Shown here: piece by piece, positions 35,141 through 47,953 of the stretch
Position numbering within the stretch: position 1 is the first letter of the stretch
How the letters are laid out: each line of letters opens with the position of its first letter
From: Kryptolebias marmoratus
Taxonomy: Eukaryota > Chordata > Actinopteri > Cyprinodontiformes > Rivulidae
DNA length: 64,000 bases
Direction: 5' to 3'
NCBI RefSeq assembly: GCF_001649575.2
Contig: NC_051431.1
Location: forward strand, 18,955,870 to 19,019,869
The notes under the pieces: model-generated
Seen by the model: only the letters and a program-made list of their open reading frames with translations
Databases searched by the model: none
What the model was told of the DNA's origin: nothing
Position numbers and translations under genes: made by a program

Positions 35141-36805
35141 AGTAAGTCCCAAATTTTATTTGGGCTTTACAGGAGAAAGTTGATGAAGGATGATTTTGGC
35201 CAGTTGCTGCATTGGCACCCTTTAAAATCTCTTGCTTCTTGTCAGGTCTTTGTGCTCTTACTTTGTTCCTGAGCTTGTCTTGGCCCCATATTTTATTCTT
35301 AGTTTGCTCAGTCAGTTTTAGTTTCGATGTTCCATAGTTAAAATCAAACTCCTGCATTTACCTGTCTGCCCACTGCCTCCTAGTCCTGCCTTTTAACCCT
35401 TCACCATCACCACTACCACCATCTGTGATCGAACTGATGATTTATCTGTTGAAATCATGTCTGCTGGTCTTCAGCAAATGAAAAATAAGCATTTTGCTTC
35501 TTCTCAAATTGATGAGGCACCTTTGAGATTACTTAACTCTGCAGGAGGACAATGTTAAGAAAACGTAGGTCACCACATTGGCGTTCTGCTCTGCTAAATG
35601 TCATTTTTCAGCCTTTCATTCGTCTGAAACTAAGCCGTGTCGTGACCTCTCTCTCTCGTGTTGCCTATTAATTCAGATTCCTCTCAAAGATTTGCAGATT
35701 TCAGCAGGTCAGAAGAAGTGACCTGTATCTCCCGGCAGCCTTTGACCTCTCGTCTTTCTGACACACCTGCAAACAAACTGGGCTCCACTCACGTGTTTGA
35801 CCTCCTTTTCCTCCTCCCACGACTTCATTATAAATTCTGTGTTTCTTTACCCTTTTCCCCCACCCTCTCCCTTTCCCCTGCTCTAATTTGTGTGTGTATT
35901 TTACTGCTCAGTGAGTCAGAGCTTTTGCCCTCTATCACATTTAATCATGTTACAGGCGGGGTGCCCAGATTTCTGTCTGTTAACCGCTGGGGCTGCAGTT
36001 ATACCCCCTGCAGGGTTAAGAAAAAAACAAACAAATGCAAACAATGCAAGCTGTGAAGGGTCCAGATGACACACGAAACCACACACAGTCACTCTGTCCT
36101 TACTCTCAGGCATTCATGCAAAGCTGCACATGTATGCACACAGAAAAGTTTAATGCTATTTGAAACAGAGAAAAGAAATTCTTAAGTGTGGACAAAAAGA
36201 GCCTTGCTTTTTAGGCACGCCATAATAATTGATGCAGCTCATTGAACATAATTTCATTCTGACTTCTGGACTTGCCCTGGCTCTTCTTTCTTTATTTCTC
36301 ATACTTTAAACTAACCAGAACAAACCAGAGTAAACACTATGCTTCAAATGTCGGATCACATTATAACATCAGAAATCTTATCGCGTACAGATGCATCATT
36401 AGAATCTTACACATATTTGTTTAAAGCCACCTAAAGGTTTGTGCAACCTGAATGTTATCAAATGTTTGGATGTGAACTTTAAAAAAAAGACTCCTATGTT
36501 TTCCTTTTATTTTTTGATTTTTCTGACATATATTATGATGGTGCTGTTTAACTGTGGTAAACCAAAGAAGAAAACTCTCAGTTTTAAGTGTTGTTTTCTT
36601 TTTAGGTAACTGATGCCTATTGCTGCTGTCTTGCAGGACATTTTCACAGAATGGCACGAATCAATGTCCTGATCTCACCTCACAACTGAGCTCCTCCCCC
36701 CCAATCCCTATAAATAAACGAATAAACTCACTTTAATCTGTAACTGCATTGCATTTCAAACGTGACCCGATAAAATAAGATGACGTCTAAAGTTTTCGCA
36801 CTCAC

Positions 36806-36944
36806 ATTCTGTTGTCTTGTCCAGTGAGATTTCGTTCTCGTAGGGGTCACCGTAGCTGATCTCGATGTCATCCTTGTAGGCGAGTGCCGCGCACACACAC
36901 ACCGACAGCAGACACGCAGCCTCGGGGAGCCTCCAGAGAAACAT
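36806..36944 (-). CDS. ptx3: ptx3 exon 1: start and signal peptide (residues 1-46)
   Basis: Begins MFLWRLPEAACLLSVCVCAA, a signal peptide with a hydrophobic core and likely cleavage just after ALA (about residue 22). An acidic stretch (DDIEISYGDPYENEISLDKT) follows, as in mature PTX3. It ends in phase 1 at GAAT|GTGAGT and joins exon 2 in phase. A Met further upstream on this frame (near 36992) would add residues ahead of the signal peptide, so the Met at 36944 is preferred. Confidence 0.9.
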
Positions 36945-37400
36945 CCTGCTGCAGATTGACAGTCTGTGGGAGAGATATGTGTGATGTGTGACACGTTTGT
37001 CTGCTTGGCTTCAGGTTTGCTCCCTGCCTCTCTGTCTGACTTTGTGTGTGTGTGTTTGTTTTGTGAGTGAAAGTTAGAGCAAGCTTTTCTCTCTGTGCGT
37101 GTTCTGGTTGCTGCTCTCTGTCTGTCTCACTTTCTCCTGAGCTACAGGTCCACCGCTCTCTTTTTCAACCCCAGATTCTCTCATCCTGTGTTTGTCCCTC
37201 CTCCTGCCTAATGACTCTCCACCTCCTTCTCCTTCCCTCTGTCTCTAATTTAGTTTTTTGCTGAACGCTGAGTAATCCGCTGAGTAATGCTTTGACAGGA
37301 AGCCCAGTGATGTAGAGTGCACACACAGAGAGGGGCTGCCTGAGCTTCTCTACAATACTTTCCACTTATGTTAACATAATAATTCTCAAACTCTTACATG
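36945..37400 (-). promoter_or_regulatory. ptx3: ptx3 upstream region
   Basis: Sequence upstream of ptx3, pyrimidine-rich on the plus strand (about 37040-37260). I could not find a convincing TATA box or a clean NF-kB site, although mammalian PTX3 promoters use NF-kB. The start of transcription is unknown. Confidence 0.3.
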
Positions 37401-37779
37401 ATGACATTATTCCTAAACTATTCATGCCTTTTCCCTAAAGATACAGTTTCCTATAAATTGTGCATCGCTTTATGTCCAACATTTCTGTTGATTATAATCA
37501 CCACAGACGGTGATATCTCCCTGTGAAGATCCTTAAAAAACTAACCAGACATATCAATTAATTATTTCATGGAGGCAACTGCAAAATCATAATCAGAAAC
37601 TGGAAATACTCTGAAAAATAACACTGCAAAAGTTTAAACCATCCCTTATACCCCTCATAATACCTTTATGCTTTCCTTCCAACGAGCTGGATTATTTTGT
37701 AATTTTTTAAAAGGTCTTGATGAAAAATTCTTCAAATGTCTTTCAAAGTGTTTTTAGACTTTGGCTGCTTTTTCCTCTC

Positions 37780-38240
37780 ATTTTTTGTCCAATTTTTGTA
37801 CTCGACCATGACAGCATATGACATCTCAGCAGTGTGCTTTGAAATGAGGAAACTGAACAAGTAAAATGCAGTCAGGTGTAAAATGCAATTTCATATGTCA
37901 TACTGCATTACCTTTGGTATTTTTTTTATAGATTCAGCTTAGGTAATGGTAATAAATTGTTTCTTTGTGACAGACTGCTGGTAACAAAGTGCCTAAAAAT
38001 TCCTTGTTAAATTGTCTGCTATGTGTCGACACAACACTGGTTTCACTGGTTTCTCTGGATGATTCATAAGTCCAAGTGGCTTAACAACCAAATACTCCTC
38101 TGAAAAAGGTCAGTTGAAGAAGAGTGAAAAAAACAGACAAAAACTGAAAGAAAACTTTGTAAAGCCTTAATTAAAACCACTTAAAACATTGCAAGAAAGT
38201 CTGGTTACTTAGAAGCAAAATATAAAGAGGGAGCAGTTTT
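37780..38240. repeat. Dispersed repeat family C, copy 1
   Basis: Shares ordered blocks with 61900-62460: GACCATGACAGCA, TTGTCT..TATGTGTC.ACACA, ATTCCTCTGA-type and CTTAGAAGCAAAAT. Same orientation. The family is not identified. Confidence 0.5.
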
Positions 38241-38735
38241 TGCAAACTTGTCATTCAGTTTCTGCATGTCTTCTACATTGCATGAAACACGACTCTGTCA
38301 TCAGCAAAGAGTATTTCTCTCACAACTTTGATGGTGGTTTTTGATTTTGCTTTGGCATGAGAGATGTTGAGTTGGTCAGCTTCCTTCATTGTCCAGATGT
38401 GACCCCTTCAGTTATGTCTTTGAATCTTACCTTAAGCGTGGCAGCAAGAATAGTGTAGACACTCCATTAGTCACCTTAAAACCTCTGGACTGGGTGTTGA
38501 ACATCATGACATTAGCTTGCGCACCATTGTGTTATAGTAAATGTCACAGAGCAACCATACTTTTTGAGTACTTGCCACAAATCCCTGAAGAGGAACAGTA
38601 TTGAATGCTTTGCTGAAGACAATGAAAACTATGTAGAGTGACATATTGTGCATATTTTATTCGATACACATTTCCTGGACTTGTCGTAGGCAGAAGATCA
38701 TGTTCATTGCGCTTCTGAAGCCACACTGTATATCC
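38230..38735 (-). pseudogene. Reverse-transcriptase fossil of a LINE
   Basis: Minus-strand frames contain LFADDRVVFHAM (FADD at about 38297-38311), and further upstream SAMNMIFCLRQVQE and FSKAFNTV, in the order expected for the fingers-palm of a non-LTR reverse transcriptase read from high to low coordinate. Several stops and frameshifts are present. Confidence 0.65.
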
Positions 38736-39929
38736 GTTCGTACTAGGATTTACATTTTACTTGACACCTGACTGATTTAAATTTTTTGCTGCAGTAGAAT
38801 AAATCATTGCCTGCTGGCAAACATAAAGTCCAAATATAGCTTCTAGTAGCAGATGCTGACTGGTCTGAACTGGCTTTGGCCTAACTGAATAAACAAAACT
38901 GGAGCGATCTCACAACTTCACAAGAATTTAACACCAGCGTAAGATAAAAAAAATAAATCTAAGCCAGCAGGATCTTTGTATAACATAATCTTTTGGTTGT
39001 TTAGCTTGAAAACTCTTGAACCTTTTACCCAGTGTTATTACACATCAAACACGCTGCGGAATATCCACAGAGGAAATGAGGAGATGTTTAGGAATCTCTC
39101 TGAATCACCATCCTTGTGCAAACATCGGGCTCCCTGAAGTAGAGAAATGTGAAAGCAGCTCGTCGGCCTGCAAGTAAGGCCATGAGTCATGCGTTGTTGG
39201 AGGTAGGCTCCGTGTTGTAATCAGATACAACTGGGGAAAAAAAGGGAAGCTGAAGAAGTAGTAAAAGGAGGGAAGGAAACAGAGAACACACATTCCAGAT
39301 TTTCACCCCATGCAGAGATTTGGGTGTGTGTTTCTGTGGGTTTGTGTGGGAAGGAAGTTTGAATAAATGGGTTTGTGGTTTTCCTGCCCCACTTTGTTTG
39401 CTTGTTTGTTTGTGTATTTTCTACGTGACAAACCCGACCACTTTCTCGTGGGACCTTAGGAAACGTCGTCCTCCCTCCACCTTTCTGTTGTTCTTTGTCT
39501 TTCTCTGGGTTGTGTCTATTTTCTCCCGCACAAACTGACTGAAACACTTACTTGTTCGCTTGTTATCTGTTGGAAGAGCTTTTTCACTCAGTGAGCTGTG
39601 CTGAGAGACAGAGTGAGTTTGGCGTACAAATGAAACAAGAACAACTTTGTTAGTCCTAAATAGCTCCTTGTTGAATTTGAAAATTTTCAGTTTGATAAAA
39701 TTTCTGCACATCTCTTTCCCAGCTCTTTACCTGCAGCAGTCATGTAGATCTCTCTGAGTAAAACATATCGTGTTACTTATGAATTGTTATTTTCATGTTT
39801 CCTACAGACGCAACAGAAATCTGTCCCGGATTTGTGAACTATGACATAAAATAAGAATTACATATGTAATGCGAGAGAGATAGATATGCGAGAGGAAAGC
39901 TTCAGAAATGATGAATGCTGATGTCCCTC

Positions 39930-40380
39930 TCCCCAGTGACACTGTCCAGCTCCAGGCCTGAAGGATCTGGGTCTTCCCTGGAGTCTCCTCCCAGTTCGAT
40001 GTGCTTAGAAAACCTCTAAAGGGAGGGAAGAGATGCCTGAACCACCTCAGCTGACATCTTTCGAAGCAGAGGAGCAGTAGCTAACAGAGCTCCTTACCGT
40101 ATATCCAACTGGCAACCCTATGAAGGAAGCTCATTTCAGCTGCGTGTATCCTGATCTCCTTTATTTGGTCTTGATTCATGCCTCCTGACCATAGGTCCAT
40201 GGCTTTAAAACATTGGCGGATTAGTAAATCAAGAGCTTTGTTTTTCGACTCAGCTCCTTCTGCACCATACACAGACTGAAGTAATGCTCTCATTACTGCA
40301 GACAAGACCCTGATCCATCTCCTGCTTCATCACTCTTGAACAAGTTTTACAGATACTTGAACTCTACTTGAGGCAAGGAC
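39930..40380 (-). pseudogene. 3' part of a degenerate LINE
   Basis: The minus-strand frame 40305-40081 reads SAVMRALLQSVYG and then IHAAEMSFLHRVASW, a familiar C-terminal segment of a common fish LINE polyprotein. Its downstream non-coding tail (CCTCAGCTGACATC..GCAGAGGAGCAG block) is also seen at about 60520-60580. It is truncated and diverged. Confidence 0.65.
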
Positions 40381-40710
40381 TCACCTCTGCGGAGCTGCCT
40401 CTTTAATGTGGTGGAATGTGTGGTCTGGGGTGTTAGCCTCTGATAGGGTCTCCAAAGGCAAATTGCCCTCAGGAAAAAAGTCAGATAAAGCAATTCCAAG
40501 GCCTTGACGAAATAGGCCCTCGGAACAAAGTTTACCTTGCCTGGAATATGGAAACCAGGGGACTCTCCTGGAGCCAGACCTGGAGGGAGGGGGGAGGGAG
40601 CTTACCAGTGAGTGCCTGGTGGTCGAGCTTTGTTTCCTGAAGTCGGCAGGGTTGACACGAAGGTTAGAAAAACTATAATGTAATGGTGTACTGGAAAGTT
40701 GCACTTAGCT
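40381..40710. repeat. LINE 5'-region-like fragment
   Basis: Contains TAGGGTCTCCAAAGGCAAAT, resembling the TTAGGGTCTCCCAAGGCAGA block at about 34601-34620, in plus orientation. It lies next to the oppositely read LINE piece at 39930-40380, so this is a composite or rearranged remnant. No function is seen. Confidence 0.4.
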
Positions 40711-43419
40711 CCAACGTATAAACACAATCCTGAAATTTTAAATGAACATCTGAACTTTCTCAGCCTTTAGACCATTTCTTTGTCTTTCTGCTCATCAGCT
40801 CTCTTTGTAAATAAAGTGATTCTGGTGTAATTGTAAGGCTTCACAGAAATAAAGAATGCAGGAAGATCAGTGTCAATAAAACGAGTAGGGACAGTTGCAA
40901 TCTTAATCTTTTTGAAAAATCAGGATATTGTATAAAATCAACTTCCAGTAACTGTATTCATGAATAAAAGACTTCTTGTGAGCACAGATCTGTAAGATGG
41001 TAATAACTTTGTTTAAATAGCTTTTTAAAAAAACGTATGAATATTTTGAGTAGATTCTTTGGTTGGCGAGGGTCAAGGTTCAGCTCAGATGGAGTCCAGA
41101 GTGTTTTCTCTCAGCCTTAGTAGGTACAACCATAGGCTGCTAGTTTTCCTAACAAAACAACGTAACCTGTCGTGATAGTGTTCTCACAGCACAACAGGAC
41201 ATCACTTTTGGTTATGGTGTAAGCAATTTCACAGAAGCAGATAAACAAAGTCATTAGCTTTGCATGAAAGTAATTTTCTTTCATAATCATCACTAAGTTA
41301 ATGTTTTTGCCCTTAACTGTCAACAATAATTTCTACGTTTGTTTGTGCCATTTTTGTCCCAAACCACAATTGTACTATTTGCGACAAAGTGTAACTGAGA
41401 GCATTAGATGACAGGCATCTGTTTCATAACTCAAAGCACATAGTAATGCAAAAAAAAAAAAAGTCTGATGAAAGTGTGTATTTCAGTCCCTCAATTGAAT
41501 CCATATTGAAGAATGTAGATCAAACAATAATGTTCTTATTCCTGGGATTTTGGGAAAAAAATACAATCAAAAATGTTTTTGATCTCAGGGGCAGTGTTTT
41601 ATATTCTTTACTATTTGTTGACAGATATGGGTACTGCAAAGAAAATTGAGAAGAAATGCATTTTTGTTGTCAAAGAAGGCACAAATCTGAAAATGGCATT
41701 TAGTCAAAGTCTTGGCCGGTAAACTTCTTGTGGTTTTACCCGGATTGAAAGGTGTAACACCTTACCAGAGAGAGGTAAAACATGAGGCAGACAGATGTTA
41801 CAGACTTTAAACCAGCAAAGAAATGGAGCCTATTAGGAATAAATTAGATGCATGTATGACTAGTGAAAATATTTGCTTTTTTGCCTCACAACGGCCACCT
41901 GAGGTGGGAAAATTAAGCCAGCTGGAAACACATCATAAAAGTCCATCTAACAGCAGAAATCACTTCATTGTGTGTGTGTGTACACCATGAATGTGTCGCA
42001 TGCCACCACCAAATGTGGGCGATCGTGTAATTGACTCTTTCTTTGTTCAGTTGTGTTTGTTTATCTGGGTTTAAAAGTGGTTTTACAATGGGTTTAAAAG
42101 TTGTAAGCTGCCTCTGCGCACTTAATGCATGACTTACTGAGCTTCGTAGCCTAAACGCAAAGGGACTATAGCATAACAGGAATGTATTTGTGTTGAACCC
42201 ATCTCCAGCTGGACCCCATTAGGTGTTGACTCAGCAGGAATAAGGGCTGAGTCATGCGTTAGTGTGGGACTTGTCATAGTCTGATTGATTCACTCGAGAG
42301 TCTTGTTCGGTGGTAATTATTCGGGATGAAAACCAGCAGGAGCGGACTGAATGTGTTGTCAATGAAAGTGGAGGACAGCCGCTGTGTTTAGGAGAGACTA
42401 TATACATGTTTATCTCTTCTGTCCCTTTTCACAGTTTATGAGCCGAGTTTAAGATCTTTAAGTTGAACCACATGTACAGTTGATGAAAATACTTATAGTT
42501 TTTCTGTATTTCTTCCAGAGAGAAAGACCGTCATGTTTCATATGGATCTGAGTATTTTTATAGCATTTTTAGTCTGTTGGCAGAATCTCAAAAATATAAT
42601 CTTTTGTTGTCAGATTCTCCCTCTTTCGACCACCTGTGGTTACTTGAATTGTTTTATATACAACTCTCAAGACACATATACATGAAATGAGTGTTAGAAG
42701 CTACAGAAAAAAAAAATTAAGTCATAAAACTTTCCAGAAACACCCCTCTGGATCTCACATGTTCTGACCTTTGCAGTTTGGTCCTGTACAATAATCTTAC
42801 TTGCACAATAGTTGGGTTGGAGTCCCTTTTGGCAAGCTGTGAAGAGATTGTATGATGGAGCTACATTAATATCAGTTCATTGATCAGTCATCTGCCAAAA
42901 CCATACAGCATATGTGCCCAGTTAAGTGCTTTAGCAAATCCTCAAGCAAAACTAATGATGTAACTTCTGTATTTTTAAACTGTAATCAGTTTTGGCAGAT
43001 TGCAGGCATTTTTAAGACTTCTCAGTTTAAACAGATGCTGAGCTCGTTAAGGTTTTTATTCTAAAGAGTCTGAGGTTAGAAATATTACGGAAAGAAAATC
43101 TGCGTCAAATGAAACATGACTAACCCGGACATTGTGAAGGTGTCCTAAATTTAATGTGGTCTCCTAGTGAAGCTTCTATCTACAGTAATAACAGTAAAGC
43201 TCTTTTCTCTATGATTCAGGCTGAGTTAGTCTCCTCCTAAGGGACAAATTTAGGCATTTAAAGAAGAGTTTTTAGTAGAGTAGAGCAGAAAAAAGAATAT
43301 GTTTGTTATATTTTTAATAATGGTATCATTTCTTTTTTTAATATTCCAAGTTTATGACATGTTTCTACCTAATAAATAATCTTTTAGGATTGAAGTTGAT
43401 ATTCTAATGTTACACAAAA

Positions 43420-43760
43420 AACTACAATAAAAAGTCCAGCATCTTTTGAAGGAATGCATGTCACCCACTGCTTTTTATTTCAGAGTTATGGTGAAAAGGG
43501 AGAGTTATTGTCGTTTTGGTTAAATTTTGTACTGTAAATGACATTATGTACCACACCACATTTGAGCGCAATATCTATTTAATAGATATTTTTGTGTTTG
43601 CTAAGGTCGCTTACCTGTAGTGGCCATTTTGAATGGAGTGGACTCCAAAAGTTGATTAGTTGTAGATGTACATCCATTTCTGAAAGTATCATAAAAATCT
43701 GCCCAGTGGTTTATTAGATATTTTTCTAACACAACAAATAAAAGACACATGCTCACAGGC
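43420..43760. repeat. Dispersed repeat family B, copy 2
   Basis: Ordered blocks AGCATCTTTTGAAGGAATGC, GTGGCCATTTTGAATGGAGT, AGTTGTAGATGTACATCC and AAAATCTGCCCAGTGG match 56550-56930 and, in part, 9500-9690. Confidence 0.65.
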
Positions 43761-45227
43761 AAAAACATTTATTGACCTTTTGCTCTTGGTTGCAATAATC
43801 TAACTGTCCTCACAAAATAATAACAGGTCCGTTTTCAAATTCTTTCTTCTTTCTGTAAAGTATGTGAAGAGAGTCTCAGTTATCCTTGTTTGACTGATAA
43901 TCATTTGGAGTTATTCAGTCTGTCAAAAATGGCCAGGTTGTGTCTGCCATGCAGCTGCTGTATGTAGGAGAGTGTGTTCATTAGGGTGCAGTTTAGGGTT
44001 CCAGTATATATCGTCTGTTGTATATTTCTGTGCAGACTCTTGTCTCCTCTTACCTTTTTAAGATACCTTCAGACAAACCTAAAAGTGCCTTAACCTCAGT
44101 TTTACGGTTCTGACCGGCCTTCTTTTTCTCTACATGAGCTGTAGCTGTCTCTTTTTAGGATGATTTGTGTTGAAAGTGGTGATGATTTGTAGTATATTGT
44201 AGATTCAACACAAAATGAAGGGCCATAATAGTTTGTTGTGGTCTTTTTTAGATATTATCTTTGCCTTTGCACATAGCAGAAGAGCCAGTAATTCTCAGTC
44301 AATGTTGTGTTGCAGTTTGAAGCCTGGAAAATGTCTGGGATGATAGAAACAACTTGTGGATACGCAGATGTTGGTTGTTTGGAAAATCTTAGCGTATCGC
44401 CTTACACTTATGAATGAACCTGTTCAGTTCGGTTTTATTTATTATCGTTACTGCTGCCCTGTATCTAAGGGTTTTCAGAAAATGGCTTATTTGCAGACCC
44501 AGGCCCTGTCCAAAAAAAAACTAAACTAAACTACTGTTCTGTAGTTGGAAGACGCTTCACTTCCCATCCATCCAGGAAAACTTTCTCAATTGTTTTGTTT
44601 TTTACTGTTTGTTTGGGGGTTGTCATGCCATGGATGACTGTGAAGTCCTTACCAGCATAGACCCAGTCCCTGGTTAGGCTTTTTAAAGAACTGAACCTTT
44701 AAAATCTACTAATGCTAAAAACTACTCCTTTGAAACTAACAATTACGTTAAAGACACAGTATTCATTAACTGTCCCTCCTGTTAAAACTCATCTACTGCT
44801 GACTTTTAAAATCACATTACTAACTACTTCTGATACAAGACCCTTACAACACTTCCAAAAAAATCCACTTTATAATTAAAAAGAGTACACAAATCTCTAA
44901 GCTTTAAAGATTTTACGATATGGCTTTTGATCTCAAATTTCCAAAGCTTGTTTATACAGCATCACAGGTTTCTTTTGTGTAAGTGTTTGTTTGACTCTAA
45001 AGACTTACACGAAAGGGAAAACGCAACAGAATTATAGCACGCAAATATAACTGGGTAAACATGAACATACAAGATGAAAGCAATAAGGAAGAGTTTTATG
45101 GTTTTAGACACTTTCCTAAAATGAGCCCTAAATTTAAAATGAGAATTGGAAAACAACGCCCAAGTGTTTGAACTCATCTTGTTTTTGGATTTTTTCTGTT
45201 TAGTAACAACAGATCATCTACTGACAT

Positions 45228-45430
45228 TTTGTGTCATATTGACAGCACATTAAAACAGTTTTGGTGCAACTCAAAGACAAAAAGAAATATATTAAACCAC
45301 TGTGAAATGCCCAGTTCAGCCTGCTGTGGAGTCTTTGCAGTTCCATATATGACAACATCATCTACATACATTTGGTACAGAACACCTTCACAACTTTCAT
45401 GTAGTTCATTCATTTCTAGCAAAAAGGCAA
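45228..45430 (-). pseudogene. Reverse-transcriptase fossil with YVDD
   Basis: The minus-strand frame 45422-45234 includes LYQMYVDDVVIYGTAKTPQQ, a recognisable palm motif of a non-LTR reverse transcriptase (YVDD at about 45357-45368). No other RT block is joined to it, so it is a fragment. Confidence 0.65.
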
Positions 45431-46275
45431 TGGCCCTAAAATGGAACTTTGTGGACCACCATATTTACAATTTTGATCATTTTGGTTTTGACACATTGTT
45501 GTTATAGAAAACTTCCCACAGTCTTCTTCTCAAAATAAGTGTCCTTCCTGAACTGTTCATTATTGTCTTCAAAACAAAACACTTACATCTAAATTTAGAC
45601 CTAGCCTTAAATTTTACCTTCATTAATTTAATTGTTCATTAAACATCAATGTGCACTGGTACCCATTTATTAAATAAATATACACATAAATTAGTAATTC
45701 TTTCAATATTAGAATAAATCTCCAAATATTTATACCACATGTAACACGTTTTTTGCCTTTTTGATATTTACTGTTATTCCATACAGCTTTTTTTGGCTGC
45801 AGCATCTTTCTTCATTTAAACATCAAGTATGTACAGATTTTCTTGTGGTCTGACCTTCAGCTTTTTGTAGCATTGCATGAAATCTTGACAGTCACCAATA
45901 ATTCACTTTCTGTTTGAAAACAAGAGTCTTTGTTCGGCGAAGTGAATCATTTAAAGATGTTTTAATGTCAGACTTGTGCTGTTGCGTAAAAGCTGCGGGT
46001 TTTCCAAGGTTGTGTGCTGATTTGCTATGGCTTCATTTCCAGGCATGCCTTGGCTTGCTTTGAACACAGTATGCATTTATATATATATGTATTACGCACA
46101 GCTCATTATGCACAGCTCTGCACAATGACTGAAGAACGTACTAAATGACGATATGTTACAATATGTTGTACTATGTCACTGGTAGTACCATGTGACTAAC
46201 CATTCAAAAGAGCTAGTGTTTTGAACGGTTCTTTTAAAGTAACGTAAAGTAACGTATCTGGATCTCTTTAAAGAA

Positions 46276-46277
<2 letters not shown>

Positions 46278-46308
<31 letters not shown>
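46278..46308. repeat. (AT)n microsatellite
   Basis: About 15 AT units. Short complementary arms (GGTTCTTTTAAAG about 46228 and CTTTAAAGAACC about 46266) precede it. Confidence 0.9.
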
Positions 46309-46311
<3 letters not shown>

Positions 46312-46361
46312 ACCAAGCTTGCTCTATTTTTCCGCTTGGGTGGTTCTATGGTTCCACACTT

Positions 46362-46590
46362 CAAACTTGTCCTCTTATTCCTGGACTGAGCTCTTCTGGA
46401 CTGATATTGCAGAGGTTGTTCCTGGGATCTGTTGGAGCCACTCTTTCAGTTTGGGGGTCACAGCACCAAGTTCCCAGATGACCACTGGCACACTTTGACT
46501 TTCCACAACTTCACTGTTTCCTCCTTCAGATCTTGGCATTTCTTAAGCTTCTTGGGCTCCTTCTTCCTGATGTTACAGTTGCTTTGAATT
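46362..46590 (-). pseudogene. LINE linker fossil
   Basis: Minus-strand pieces read LKKCQDLKEETVKLWKVKV and, after a frameshift, VVIWELGAVTPKLKEWLQQI followed by PGTTSAISVQKSSVQE. This is a segment found at the C-terminal side of the reverse transcriptase in fish LINEs. It is broken and short. Confidence 0.6.
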
Positions 46591-46856
46591 GCTAGTAAAG
46601 AGGTGATGTTCACGAACGGTCTGAATCTTTTGAACAGCTTTTTAACACAAACGAAGGGACACCGACAGTAAAGAGTAAAGAGTCATTCTTTTTTTTTTTT
46701 ACTACTCCTCGTGTTTTCTTCCTCAAATGCAGACAAACACACGCTCCTCTGCTGTTAAACTGAGACATAGAGCAGGCAATGGGGAGGAGCGCAGCAGTTG
46801 ATTTTATTGGTGAACATGCGCTCAGGAGGGAAGGGGATGTTTGCATGCTATATACA

Positions 46857-46875
46857 GATAGATAGATATCTATCT

Positions 46876-46952
<77 letters not shown>
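46857..46952. repeat. (GATA)n microsatellite with inverted head
   Basis: About 20 uninterrupted TAGA/GATA units. They are preceded by GATAGATAGATATCTATCTG, so the first units are inverted relative to each other and could form a hairpin. Confidence 0.95.
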
Positions 46953-47789
46953 TCAGTCTTGTGATAATGTCCAAAATGTTCAGTGAAAGTATTCACTGAG
47001 CCACAGCTCTACACGTTTGAAAAAAAGTATTTCACCGCAGTTACAAAAGTGAAGAACATAATACTCCTGTTCAGTTAAGGTCCCACTCAAGTTTCACCAC
47101 ACTGTACTCAGATTTCCTCAGTAATGGTCAATGATGGTTCCCTTTCCTGTATTTATGGACTGTTAGAAGATGGAAACTGTCATAGTTTGTTAAATATCTG
47201 GGATATTTAATGGATGATGGGAAACAAACAGTAAAAGTGTGGGATTCAAATCAAACTGAAGACAGACTATACTGATTAGGGTTTGTCCATTGCCAGAAAT
47301 CAATCTAGCTGACTGTCAATTTAAATAGCTGAATTATTTGTTTGTTTTTAGTTCATAAAACAATTTAATAATAATTCACATTAAATCTCCTAGATTTTGG
47401 AAAAGAAAAATTTAAAATCGGTTGGCTGTGCTTTAGTGAGTACGCCCTTGGGTCTGATGCAACTCAGAAATTTTTTTACCTGAACTACAATTTATTGAGG
47501 GCTTGCTATGAATGCAGTTATTCTTTTTTTTTTTTTCTTTAAAAGTAAAATTTCCTGTTCAGCCAATTAAACATATAAGGCACTGAAAGAAAGGAGTTAG
47601 CACCTTACCATTTTCCTGGTAAATATGAAATTGTTTTTTTTAAGGATAGCATGATATTCTGATAAACTTTAGAGTCTGCAGTTGTTTTACTTTGAAAACT
47701 TTAGTCAATTTATAAAATCTTTAATAAAAGTTTAGTATTTTTATGTCCAGTATGTCATGTGTTTATTGTTCCCTCTTCCTGTCTGGCAG

Positions 47790-47953
47790 GTAATCACATG
47801 CTGCTACGAGTGCTGCCCTCAGTCTATCCCAAACAACCAGATACCATCCACCATCACTTGAGTGACCTTACAGCAATGATGTTACAGCTGGACTCACCAG
47901 AGAAACCACACTTGATCCGTCTTATTCAAATGGTTGCTGAACAACACCCACTT
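47790..47953 (+). CDS. veph1: veph1 coding exon 4 (residues 178-232)
   Basis: The acceptor is CTGTCTGGCAG|GTAATC. The first two bases complete the Gly codon split at 18482, giving LGGNHMLLRVLPSVYPKQPD, a clear Veph1 match. Fifty-four further codons end in phase 0 at CTT|GTGAGT. Confidence 0.93.

Larger units (their letters stand above)
32705..36805 (-). other. ptx3: ptx3 intron 1
   Basis: About 4.1 kb. It contains copy 2 of repeat family D (33757-33793) and a LINE fossil (about 34529-35140). The remainder is AT-rich. Frames at 33829-34299 and 35658-36056 have no recognisable protein features. Confidence 0.65.
36945..47789 (+). other. veph1 large intron, right arm
   Basis: About 10.8 kb between ptx3 and veph1 coding exon 4. 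It contains repeat family C (37780-38240), LINE fossils (38230-38735, 39930-40710, 45228-45430 and 46362-46590), a family B copy (43420-43760), an AT microsatellite (46278-46308) and a GATA microsatellite (46857-46952). I see no gene in the remaining AT-rich stretches, for example 40750-43400. Confidence 0.6.

Noticed and set aside
36945..37500. Canonical NF-kB or TATA promoter for ptx3
   Set aside because: I looked for GGGRNNYYCC and a minus-strand TATA box and found no convincing match, so I list only an uncharacterised upstream region.
46857..46952. Regular short repeats as a CRISPR array
   Set aside because: It is a tetranucleotide microsatellite without spacers, in a vertebrate genome.
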